A DNA stretch of 15,856 nucleotides from FEN-1297 sp964498065 (GTDB lineage: Bacteria > Bacteroidota > Ignavibacteria > Ignavibacteriales > Ignavibacteriaceae), in the NCBI GenBank assembly GCA_964498065.1, contig CAZCFZ010000086.1:1-15856 (forward strand). Direction: 5' to 3'. Positions 1 to 6,535 of this stretch are shown piece by piece; position 1 is the first letter of the stretch; each line of letters starts with the position of its first letter. The notes beneath the pieces are model-generated. The model worked only from the letters and a program-made list of their open reading frames with translations, was not told the DNA's origin and made no database searches. A program made the position numbers and the translations under genes.

Positions 1-1
1 C

Positions 2-88
2 GGAGAGATGGCAGAGTGGTTGAATGCGGCGGTCTTGAAAACCGTTAAGGATGCAAGTCCTTCCGGGGTTCGAATCCCTGTCTCTCCG
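2..88 (+). tRNA. tRNA-Ser (anticodon UGA)
   Basis: A full cloverleaf can be folded. The acceptor arm GGAGAGA (2-8) pairs with TCTCTCC (81-87), followed by a G discriminator at 88, as expected for tRNA-Ser. The anticodon loop CTTGAAA places UGA at its centre. A long variable arm, the class II feature of serine tRNAs, precedes the T-arm GGGGTTCGAATCCC (65-78). A complete CCA end is not encoded (the DNA reads GCAAAA). It reads UCA serine codons. The 3' half of such genes is a common integration target, which matters for the repeats just downstream. Confidence 0.97.
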
Positions 89-98
89 CAAAACAATG

Positions 99-141
99 AT
101 AAAACCTTTGAATACTGAATGTATTTGAAGGTTTTATTATT
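99..141 (+). terminator. Hairpin after tRNA-Ser, probable terminator
   Basis: Positions 99-115 pair with 121-137 over 17 bp, with two adjacent G-U wobbles and a 5-base loop. The stem ends in TTTTAT and is followed by ATTT. It lies 10 bases after the tRNA and would serve as its transcription terminator. The U-tract is short and interrupted, so termination is likely but not certain. Confidence 0.6.
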
Positions 142-160
142 TATGTATGGAAAGTTAAAA

Positions 161-174
161 GGGGTTCGAATTCC
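161..174 (+). repeat. Near-copy of the tRNA-Ser T-arm, possible att remnant
   Basis: GGGGTTCGAATTCC repeats the tRNA T-arm GGGGTTCGAATCCC (65-78) with one difference, 96 bases downstream and in the same orientation. A duplicated tRNA 3' segment is what integration by a tyrosine recombinase leaves behind. The copy is short and does not extend to the acceptor end, so it may be a worn att site or chance. Confidence 0.35.
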
Positions 175-197
175 AATAATTAGAAATTGATGACTAT

Positions 198-342
198 TTG
201 ATTACTTTAAATTTAGAGTAGAGTAATCAAATGAGTAATCAATTTTAAAACTAACCTACATTCTTTCAAAGAGCTTAATTATTCGTTAAACATCTACTTA
301 AAGTAATCAAGATCCATTCTAGCTATAAATTTGAGTAATCAA
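198..342. repeat. Five copies of the 9-mer AGTAATCAA
   Basis: AGTAATCAA occurs at 222-230, 234-242, 302-310 and 334-342, and inverted (TTGATTACT) at 198-206. Two copies are 12 bases apart and the rest are irregularly spaced. Short repeated sites beside a tRNA resemble arm-type sites of an integrase, iterons, or operators for a regulator of the gene at 543. No integrase or replication gene is present, so the role is open. The rest of 343-542 is AT-rich with no gene. Confidence 0.5.
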
Positions 343-542
343 TAAATCATCAAAGCTTTAAATACTTATATTTTTTTGCTTCAGCATAAGTTCTAAAATC
401 TGTAAGCTTTTATAGAATTTATCAATTTCTTTTGTAATTTAAAAGTATTTATTTAGCTGAATTAAATTGAAATTATGTCACTTTTACAAATATTCATAAG
501 TTATTCATCAACAAACAAAAAAACTTTAAATAAGTAAGTAGG

Positions 543-1076
543 ATGAGAAAGAAAAATTTTAATGAGTTGAGTTGGCTTAGAAAACATAGATATAATATTA
601 AAATGAGTAAAAGGAAACTAAATACTATAATGTCTTTTTCTCTAATATGGAATGTCTTTGAGCACTATTATTTTGATCGTTCAAACGAATTGAATCCTGA
701 TCGCTTAATAGAGCTTGCTAAGTTATCATATGAATTCATTAATTCAGAACAGTATTTGCAATTTATACATCATTTCAGAAATAGATATATTGAAGATAAG
801 GAAAATGGGGAAAAAAGATTTGATAAACTTCAATTAAGAGAAATCGATAAAACTTTAGTAATTAATACTCTAACAGATTGTTCTCCCCCAGAGAATTATT
901 TAACAGCGTTGTTCTTGATTTCTCACAGATTTAGAAATAATTTATTTCATGGGAATAAAGCACCAATTACACTTCATATATATGAAAAACAGTTTAAAAC
1001 TATAAATAAATTCCTAACTAAATTTATTGATGATACTATTAATAATAGCGATATTATTAGGGATAGATTTCATTAG
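543..1076 (+). CDS. Small HEPN-domain-like protein, putative RNase toxin/defence
   Basis: A 177-residue, very AT-rich, mostly helical protein with no signal peptide. Residues 30-45 (IWNVFEHYYF core) look like the first long helix of HEPN proteins. Residues 129-137 read RFRNNLFHG, matching the HEPN active-site pattern R-x4-H with a polar residue after the arginine (R131, N132, H136). HEPN proteins of this kind are commonly metal-independent RNases in toxin-antitoxin, abortive-infection and CRISPR systems; that this one cleaves RNA is inference. No antitoxin partner such as an MNT nucleotidyltransferase is adjacent. The first ATG has only AGG directly before it. ATGs at 603 and 630 are alternative starts, the latter preceded by AAAAGGA, and neither would remove the HEPN motif. 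It stands 219 bases before the TPR-PIWI gene in the same orientation. Confidence 0.6.
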   Translation: MRKKNFNELSWLRKHRYNIKMSKRKLNTIMSFSLIWNVFEHYYFDRSNELNPDRLIELAKLSYEFINSEQYLQFIHHFRNRYIEDKENGEKRFDKLQLREIDKTLVINTLTDCSPPENYLTALFLISHRFRNNLFHGNKAPITLHIYEKQFKTINKFLTKFIDDTINNSDIIRDRFH

Positions 1077-1295
1077 CGGAATTATACTTAAATGTTAGAG
1101 GCAAACTTTTATCAAATATATCATTCATCTTTAATGAAAGATTTAAAAATTTTTCTTTTGACGTTTTTTCTTGTTAATAAATACATAGTGAACATTCTCA
1201 CCAAGAGAAATCTTGACAAAAATCTTTTTATTAATCTGCAGACAATTAATTTTATATTGAGCTAATAGTTACTTCTAAAAGAGAGGAATCTTATT

Positions 1296-2231
1296 ATGGA
1301 GTTTGAAGGCTTAGAATTAGAAAAATATAGGTTAAAAGGAAATAGTATTGATGATATTGAAATATGTATTGAGGGAATATGGTTGAAAAAGGATATTATT
1401 GAAAATGCAGAAGAAACTAAGCACGAATTCTTTTATTTCTCACCAATTGATCCGACATTGCCCGAAGCTAAAAAGTATATAAATCATATTGTTAAATTAC
1501 CAATTGAAGCGGTTAAGTTTTTATATAAAATACGAGACGTATCAAATTATTATAAAGATTTGGTAAACGAAGGGAAGATACTTCGTTCCCATGGAGAAAT
1601 TAAAAAAGCGATAAATAATTTTAAAATAGCGATAAATATTGAACCCCAAGTAGAGGAAGCATACATAAATTTAGGAAATGCATATGATGATTTAGAAGAT
1701 TATGAAAATGCAATTTTAACTTTTGAAAAAGCTTTAGAAGAATATAGAATATCTTTGGAAACTTTTCCTTCACGTCTTGTATTACATAAAACATCAAATT
1801 TTACTGACGATGAAATAGAAGGCTTTAATAAAGCCATAAAAGAAAATAAAATATCAAATGCTGATTTTATTACTGTTCTAAAATCTAATATTAGATTACT
1901 TAGAGATGGAAATTATCCTCCGCGTAGAGGTACATTATTAACTATTTCAGAGAAACAATATATTTTTTATACTAGAGGTGCAGTAGAATATTTTAAAACA
2001 TATGCAGGAAAATATGTTCCCCAACCTTTAGATATAAGAATATTTAGGTGTGATAGTTCCATTGATTTAATAATAAGTGAAATCTTGGCTCTAACTAAAA
2101 TGAATTGGAATAATACTCAATTTGATAGAAAATATCCTATTACTATTGAATCAGCAAAAAAGGTTGGCGACATAATGAAGTATATACCCAAAGATAAAAC
2201 TCCTGAAATTAGATATAGCTTTTATATGTAA
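1296..2231 (+). CDS. TPR repeats fused to C-terminal half of a PIWI (Argonaute) domain
   Basis: A 311-residue protein with start set by GAGAGGA at 1281-1287. Residues 1-84 are not recognised. Residues 86-119 and 120-153 are two TPR units (second: Y123, L126, G127, Y130, A139, F143, A146). From about 158 the sequence matches the second half of a prokaryotic Argonaute PIWI domain: RLVLHKTSNF (160-169), EIEGF (173-177), LRDGNYPPRRGT (202-213), YTRGAV (225-230), YVPQPL (240-245), ALTKMNWN (265-272), PITIESAKKV (281-290) and the natural terminus RYSFYM. The MID domain and the first half of PIWI, including the first two catalytic positions, are absent. HKT replaces the usual third Asp, and K288 sits at the likely fourth position, so slicing is not expected. 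It is either a new chimera formed by recombination or a relic of an Argonaute gene that gained a new 5' end. The frame is open throughout and as AT-rich as its neighbour. Confidence 0.75.
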   Translation: MEFEGLELEKYRLKGNSIDDIEICIEGIWLKKDIIENAEETKHEFFYFSPIDPTLPEAKKYINHIVKLPIEAVKFLYKIRDVSNYYKDLVNEGKILRSHGEIKKAINNFKIAINIEPQVEEAYINLGNAYDDLEDYENAILTFEKALEEYRISLETFPSRLVLHKTSNFTDDEIEGFNKAIKENKISNADFITVLKSNIRLLRDGNYPPRRGTLLTISEKQYIFYTRGAVEYFKTYAGKYVPQPLDIRIFRCDSSIDLIISEILALTKMNWNNTQFDRKYPITIESAKKVGDIMKYIPKDKTPEIRYSFYM

Positions 2232-2509
2232 ATAATATCTTATATTATCTCTGCTATTTTAAATATTTAAAAGGTACCGTTTTTATTTAACTCTTCAAAA
2301 ATTGAATCCTATTATTTCCTTCGGCACTTATATAGTGCTTCTAATCTTCCTGTCCTTTTCCTTTCCCTTCAAAAGAAATCATTATGCAAACACTTCTAGA
2401 AATATTTTCCTAGGAAGAAAGCCTTTAATATTTTATAGTTTTTTTTGTCATATTTATCCACCAGCTGGTAGTAGTTAAGTTTTGGCTCCCCAAAAATAGT
2501 ATGATATAT
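2232..2509. other. AT-rich intergenic, no gene seen
   Basis: No coding frame with recognisable content. GCACT and AGTGC around 2325-2338 form a small 5-bp hairpin. Stop codons are frequent in all frames. Confidence 0.5.
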
Positions 2510-2535
2510 AAATGGCGCCTTGCGGCGCCATTTTA
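2510..2535 (-). terminator. Perfect 10-bp GC-rich hairpin after small ORF
   Basis: AAATGGCGCC (2510-2519) pairs perfectly with GGCGCCATTT (2524-2533) around a TTGC loop. On the minus strand it starts 10 bases after the stop codon of the 2543-2758 frame and is followed by TATATAT. On the plus strand it ends in TTTTA, so it may act in both directions and also close transcription from the TPR-PIWI gene. Confidence 0.65.
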
Positions 2536-2542
2536 GGCATAC

Positions 2543-2758
2543 TTACTCTAAGCAGATTGTAGATGAGAAGTTAACCGGGTTGTTGTCCGCATCGAGTGTT
2601 ACTATTGCGGCATATACCTTATGGTCTGTATAGCTTTCAAATATTACCTGGTCTGCTTTAAGCAGGGCCCTGGTAAATGAAAGCGGGTTATCGTATAATG
2701 GTACCTCCTTTTTATTTATAAAATTGTAAATAAATAAAAAAACCCATGGTGGAGGCAA
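2543..2758 (-). CDS. Small hypothetical protein, start uncertain
   Basis: A 71-codon minus-strand frame, not recognised. Codons 20-71 (from about 2701 down) use visibly more G and C than the surrounding DNA and look coding. The first ~18 codons are AT-rich leader-like sequence that only stays open by using a TTG start inside a hairpin. A strong Shine-Dalgarno (AAGGAGG, about 2704-2710) lies within the frame, but no ATG, GTG or TTG follows it in frame; the next codons are GTA CCA TTA TAC GAT. Either the start is the upstream TTG, or the original start has mutated and this is a relic. It is bounded by hairpins on both sides, suggesting a self-contained transcription unit. No signal peptide or known motif is seen. 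Confidence 0.35.
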   Translation of the reverse strand: MPPPWVFLFIYNFINKKEVPLYDNPLSFTRALLKADQVIFESYTDHKVYAAIVTLDADNNPVNFSSTICLE

Positions 2759-2767
2759 CCATGGGTT
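2733..2767 (-). terminator. Terminator/attenuator hairpin upstream of small ORF
   Basis: On the minus strand AACCCATGGT (2767-2758) pairs perfectly with ACCATGGGTT (2750-2741) around the loop TGCCTCC, followed by a run of seven T: a canonical intrinsic terminator. It lies just before the Shine-Dalgarno of the small frame at 2543-2758. The loop contains CCTCC, which could pair with that GGAGG. It is either the end of the leftward sugar operon or an attenuator for the small frame. Confidence 0.7.
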
Positions 2768-3089
2768 ATGGAGTAAAGTGAGTATGTGGGGAATTTCATT
2801 AATTAAACTTAAATAGAGTTTATATTAATAAATTTTTAATAATATCAATTTTTTAGTAATTAGTTCCTTTGGATGGAATTGTAATCATTAACAACGTTTT
2901 GTTTTCATTTATCACAAAAAATAAATAGTGCTCAAAAGTAAATCAATTGTTTTTTAATGTGGCTTAATCTTACCTTATTTCTGTTTAATCAAATTTATTT
3001 TCTTTTCCTTATTTAAAAAATTGAATCTCTAATGTATTCCCTCTTTAGAATGTCACTAAAGCATTTAATGTAAACACTTTTAATTTTAT
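2768..3089. other. AT-rich intergenic, no gene seen
   Basis: About 320 bases with stops in all frames and no recognisable protein segment. The missing remainder of the fbp pseudogene would have lain here and further left, but I could not recognise any later part of it. Confidence 0.5.
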
Positions 3090-3403
3090 GTTTTGCTGGA
3101 ATATGAATTATTTCTTACTTTTCTTCTGAGACAATAGAACAAAAATGGCCGCCATGATCCGTTGCTCGTATGAAAATATCATTTGCAAACAAATCAAGTT
3201 TTTTTTACTTGCTTGCCATGAATGTTGTAACTAATGGCAAAGTTCCGTATGTCCACTAGCCCTGCTTTCTCATCTCAAGTGATATAACTTTTGCAGCAAT
3301 GGAGAGGTCTGAAAGGAGTCTTGATAATTCTCCAGTAACTTCTGGAGGTCTTTTTTCACATTCAATTATATGACGAGCAAGGTCATAAAACGTGTTTTGT
3401 CAA
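3090..3403 (-). pseudogene. fbp: Decayed class I fructose-1,6-bisphosphatase, N-terminal remnant
   Basis: Pieces in three frames join into the N-terminal third of FBPase class I. They read TRFMTL, ARHIIECEKRPPEVTGEL, SRLLSDLSIAAKVISLEMRK, QGLVDIRNFA, YNIHGKQVKK, LDLFANDIFIRATDHGGHFC and SIVSEEK, then EIIHIPA. The family pattern (HIIE, TGELS, LLxDI, AAKxIS, GLVDI, LDxFAN, DHGG, SEE) is followed in order. The breaks are a missing A in the A-run near 3396, a shift near 3378, a shift near 3260, an extra A in an eight-A run (3199-3206), and an in-frame TAA after SEEK near 3115. FBPase is normally about 330 residues; some 105 remain. The presumed TTG start is 10 bases after the aldolase stop, so it was probably the last gene of that operon, turning aldolase-derived triose phosphate toward hexose phosphate. 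Confidence 0.85.
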
Positions 3404-3413
3404 TTTATATCTC

Positions 3414-4703
3414 TTATACTCCAAATGCATGTTCTAACTCACCTATTTCTGTTTCCCCTATTGGTACTACTCTTCCTATAGCTTTTGACGCTATAATAGA
3501 TTTAGCTGAATATTCAGCAACTTCTAATCTGTCATAACTTTGTAATAAAGAATTACCGGTAACTATAAGACAGTTATTTTCACATAAAACTATTGGAGTT
3601 TTTTCAGAAATAATATCGATAATTTTAAGTGAACTTTCACCCTTTTTCCCGAACTCTGAACCATATAGCAGTTTAGGAATTTCTCCTAAAACAATATAGC
3701 TTTCTGGAATGGTCTTGCTATCAAATTTAGCATTACTAACCCCGAATGCAAGTATGTTGGGTGGATGAGCAATTAAGATTGCGTTTATTTTCGGATAAGT
3801 TTTATAAATTTCAACATGTAGATTAACGCTTCTGCTTGGTTTTTTACCGCGTTCTTTCTTACCGTCTTTAATCAATACAAGATCACTTTCCGTTAGATAC
3901 TTCCTGTCTCTTCCCCATGGTGTTATTATAAAACTGTCTTCTGTTATTCTCGCTGAAAAAGTCCCTTCCATGCTCGTCATTAATTTCTGATTGTAACTTC
4001 TATGAATTAGCCTGATCATACTTTTCCGTATTACCTTTTCATATGAAGAATGATTTACTGGATCAAATTCATCTAATAAAAATTCTTTTCTAGAAAGTTC
4101 AAGCTCTTCATTATTAAGTACTCTTACTTTGCCAATAATATTTGCTTTGAGTGTTAATCTAGCACAAAAATCCAATGTCTCTAATCTCTGGAAAGCATGT
4201 ATTAATCCTGTTCCTACGGTTACGATCCCATGATTTTCCATTAATACGGTATTGTGTCCACGATTGAAAATATCCGCTATGACATCTCCTAGTCTTTCGC
4301 TGCCTGGCAATGCATATTTTGCATATCCAACCTTCCCGCAAATTTCACTAGCTTTAGGTACTATTCTGGTATCCGGAATTTTTCTTGCAATCGCAAAAGA
4401 AACTAAAGCCGGAGGATGAGCATGGACTATAGCTTTTATATCTGGTCTGGTATTATAAATAGCTTTGTGAAATGGCAATTCCGATGAAGGTTCATGAATA
4501 CCTTCGATGTGTCCATTGGCAAATATTCTTACAATATCATCAGGAATTAAGGAACCTTTATCCACTCCTTTTGGGGTAATCCAGATTGATCCATCATCAT
4601 CTAGAATCGATAGGTTACCGCCTGATGTTGTTGTCATTCCATTTTGATATATCCTATTAATGATTTCTATAATCTCATCGCGAGGATGAAGAAATTTAAA
4701 CAT
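3414..4703 (-). CDS. Tandem-domain class II aldolase (rhamnulose/fuculose-phosphate aldolase-like)
   Basis: 429 residues with two class II aldolase/adducin domains in tandem. Domain 1 (about 5-205) keeps the family site: SGGN (27-30) for phosphate, E75 in SSELPFH as catalytic acid/base, and metal ligands H94 and H96 (HAHPP) and H158 (ENHG). Domain 2 (about 225-425) keeps the fold outline (EGTFSARI, LH, AHPP, DRLE) but has V293 in place of the Glu, I311 in place of the first His and N377 in place of the last. It is therefore probably a non-catalytic, structural copy. The family's single-domain members, about 215-275 residues, cleave L-rhamnulose-1-P or L-fuculose-1-P to DHAP and L-lactaldehyde. 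The gene follows the mutarotase by 31 bases, which supports a 6-deoxyhexose pathway; exact substrate is not readable. The start has a weak Shine-Dalgarno. Confidence 0.8.
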   Translation of the reverse strand: MFKFLHPRDEIIEIINRIYQNGMTTTSGGNLSILDDDGSIWITPKGVDKGSLIPDDIVRIFANGHIEGIHEPSSELPFHKAIYNTRPDIKAIVHAHPPALVSFAIARKIPDTRIVPKASEICGKVGYAKYALPGSERLGDVIADIFNRGHNTVLMENHGIVTVGTGLIHAFQRLETLDFCARLTLKANIIGKVRVLNNEELELSRKEFLLDEFDPVNHSSYEKVIRKSMIRLIHRSYNQKLMTSMEGTFSARITEDSFIITPWGRDRKYLTESDLVLIKDGKKERGKKPSRSVNLHVEIYKTYPKINAILIAHPPNILAFGVSNAKFDSKTIPESYIVLGEIPKLLYGSEFGKKGESSLKIIDIISEKTPIVLCENNCLIVTGNSLLQSYDRLEVAEYSAKSIIASKAIGRVVPIGETEIGELEHAFGV

Positions 4704-4734
4704 CGAGCACTTATCTTTCTAATTATTACTAATC

Positions 4735-5049
4735 TTAATCCATGTGAAAAACTATTTCGAGAGGTAAGGATAAGGGTGAAAAATCCGAATTGGTTTCCAT
4801 TATGTCGGCCATATACTTCCACCATTTTATTACAACCGGATTTGTACTTAAATCCTGCGATGAAATATCTTGTTCCATAAATTGAACCGCAAAAAGAATA
4901 TTCGTTTCTTCATCTATAAATATTGTATAGTCATGTATCCCGCTTTTAGATAGCAGTTCTTTTAACTCGGGCCATATCTCATTATGCCTTCGCTTATATT
5001 CTTCTTTACATCCGGGCTTTAGTTTCATCTTAAAAGCATATTTTCGCAT
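4735..5049 (-). CDS. rhaM: L-rhamnose mutarotase (RhaM/YiiL family)
   Basis: 104 residues, the usual length for the family of dimeric ferredoxin-like mutarotases that interconvert alpha and beta anomers of L-rhamnose in the cytoplasm. The N-terminus follows the family pattern (K-MKLKPGCKEEYKRRHNEIWPEL), with H22 and Y41 at the positions used for catalysis in Escherichia coli RhaM. WWKYM near residues 75-80 carries the conserved aromatic cluster. It lies between the sugar transporter (71-base gap) and the aldolase (31-base gap), as expected for deoxyhexose uptake and breakdown. Relatives of RhaM may act on L-fucose or other sugars, so the substrate rests on family resemblance. Shine-Dalgarno is weak. 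Confidence 0.85.
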   Translation of the reverse strand: MRKYAFKMKLKPGCKEEYKRRHNEIWPELKELLSKSGIHDYTIFIDEETNILFAVQFMEQDISSQDLSTNPVVIKWWKYMADIMETNSDFSPLSLPLEIVFHMD

Positions 5050-5120
5050 TACGTCAAATGATTTTTAGTGAGTAATTTCTTAGAGTTCTATAAACCTTCA
5101 AGTAAATTTAATAAGCTAAA

Positions 5121-6446
5121 TTATTTTACTTTTAGTGTTTTTAAGTGAGAGGGTATGTGTCCCTGAAATCCGAAATATGCAATGTAAATATAACATAAAA
5201 CAGGTATTATGAATGCATGATGAATCCCGATAGTATCAGCAATTACACCTTGAAGAACTGGAATTAACGCCCCGCCAACTATTGCCATAATTAATATTCC
5301 GGAAGCTTGACCAGTATGTTTTCCTAAACCAGCTATTCCAAGCGTAAATATTGTTGGGAACATAATTGAATTAAATAATCCGACTAAAAGAATTGCCCAC
5401 ATTGCAATATGGCCGGTAAGCAGCATAGTAAGGATCACAAGAAACGCTGCAACAATTGCATTAAAGGTAAGCACTTTGCCGGGAACAATTTTACGCAATA
5501 CTGCAGAGCCGATGAAACGTCCAACCATTGCACCACCCCAATAAAAGGATACATATTTTCCGGCTTGAGTTGCCGTTAAACCTCCTATATTTTTATCACC
5601 AAGATAATTCACTAAAAAACTTCCAATTGCTACTTCTGCTCCGACATAAACAAAAATACCAATTGCACCTAAAATAACATGTTTATACTTCCAGGCACTA
5701 TCATGAAGATAATCGAATGTTCTGTTTGATTCTCCGTTATTGTTAGACTCAGCCTTTATAGAAGGTAATTTTATCACACCGATTACAGCGGCTAATATAA
5801 ATAATGCTGCTGCTAAGCCAAGATAAGGTACTTGAACTGCCGAAGCTTCGGCTAATTTATACGCAGATAGTTGTGAAGGTGAAAGTTTTACTATTTCTGC
5901 AGCACTTTTTACAGCTACGGCAAGAATTATAATTGAACCGAAAAAAGGCGCAACAGTTGTACCAAGTGAGTTAAATGCTTGGGTTAAATTTAATCTGCTA
6001 GAGGCTGTTTCAGGTTTTCCAAGAATAGCTACATAAGGATTCGCCGCTACTTGTAAAAGTGTAATTCCGGTTGCAAGCGCAAAAAATGCAGATAAGAACA
6101 AAGGGTACGATTGAATTGCGGCAGCAGGATAAAATGCCAAACAGCCAACTCCAGCAATAATTAATCCAATAACAATCCCGAGTTTATAACCTATTTTTTC
6201 TACTATATACCCTGAAGGCAACGACATAATAAAATATGCAGCAAAAAATACAAATTGAACAAGCATTGCCTGTGCATAGTTCAAGCTGAAAATTGCTTTT
6301 AAGTGTGGAATTAAAATATCGTTTAATGCGGTTAAGAAACCCCACATAAAAAATAGTGAGGTAAGGGTTACTAGCTCAGTAGTATAATTTTTATTAGTTT
6401 GATTTATTAATTTTGAAGTTGTCAGTGCCGGACTAGATATAGCCAT
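5121..6446 (-). CDS. FHS-family sugar:H+ symporter (FucP/GluP-like MFS)
   Basis: 441 residues with twelve predictable hydrophobic helices and no signal peptide: a major facilitator transporter of the fucose-galactose-glucose:H+ symporter family. GFLTALNDILIPHLK (36-50) carries D43, equivalent to the proton-coupling Asp46 of E. coli FucP. ANPYVAILG (135-143) is the FHS signature after helix 4. The residue matching FucP Glu135 is Q132 (LLQVAANPY); that form is more like glucose/galactose members (GluP), so L-fucose is not assured. A cytoplasmic loop rich in N and E (about 232-245) separates the two six-helix halves. The start is supported by AGGA six bases upstream. It should bring the sugar released by the exported hydrolases (6536-15644) to the mutarotase and aldolase. 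Confidence 0.88.
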   Translation of the reverse strand: MAISSPALTTSKLINQTNKNYTTELVTLTSLFFMWGFLTALNDILIPHLKAIFSLNYAQAMLVQFVFFAAYFIMSLPSGYIVEKIGYKLGIVIGLIIAGVGCLAFYPAAAIQSYPLFLSAFFALATGITLLQVAANPYVAILGKPETASSRLNLTQAFNSLGTTVAPFFGSIIILAVAVKSAAEIVKLSPSQLSAYKLAEASAVQVPYLGLAAALFILAAVIGVIKLPSIKAESNNNGESNRTFDYLHDSAWKYKHVILGAIGIFVYVGAEVAIGSFLVNYLGDKNIGGLTATQAGKYVSFYWGGAMVGRFIGSAVLRKIVPGKVLTFNAIVAAFLVILTMLLTGHIAMWAILLVGLFNSIMFPTIFTLGIAGLGKHTGQASGILIMAIVGGALIPVLQGVIADTIGIHHAFIIPVLCYIYIAYFGFQGHIPSHLKTLKVK

Positions 6447-6535
6447 TAATGTTCCTATGGAGTAATAAGGGAAAAATTAATTATATAATAACTGTAACTA
6501 TTTGACATTATTTTCGGTGCAATAAGGCTAATCAA

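Noticed and set aside
198..342. AGTAATCAA repeats as a CRISPR array
   Set aside because: The repeat is only 9 bases, spacing is irregular and one copy is inverted; no cas genes are present.
2712..2747. Eleven-codon leader peptide starting at the ATG inside the hairpin (minus strand, MGFFIYLQFYK)
   Set aside because: It has no Shine-Dalgarno, its start lies within a stable stem, and its content simply reflects the T-run and AT-rich spacer.
4644..4880. Plus-strand open frame over the aldolase start and mutarotase
   Set aside because: It is antisense to two well-supported genes and its translation resembles nothing.
5121..6446. Naming the transporter fucP
   Set aside because: Q132 replaces the Glu135 of FucP, so L-fucose specificity cannot be assumed.
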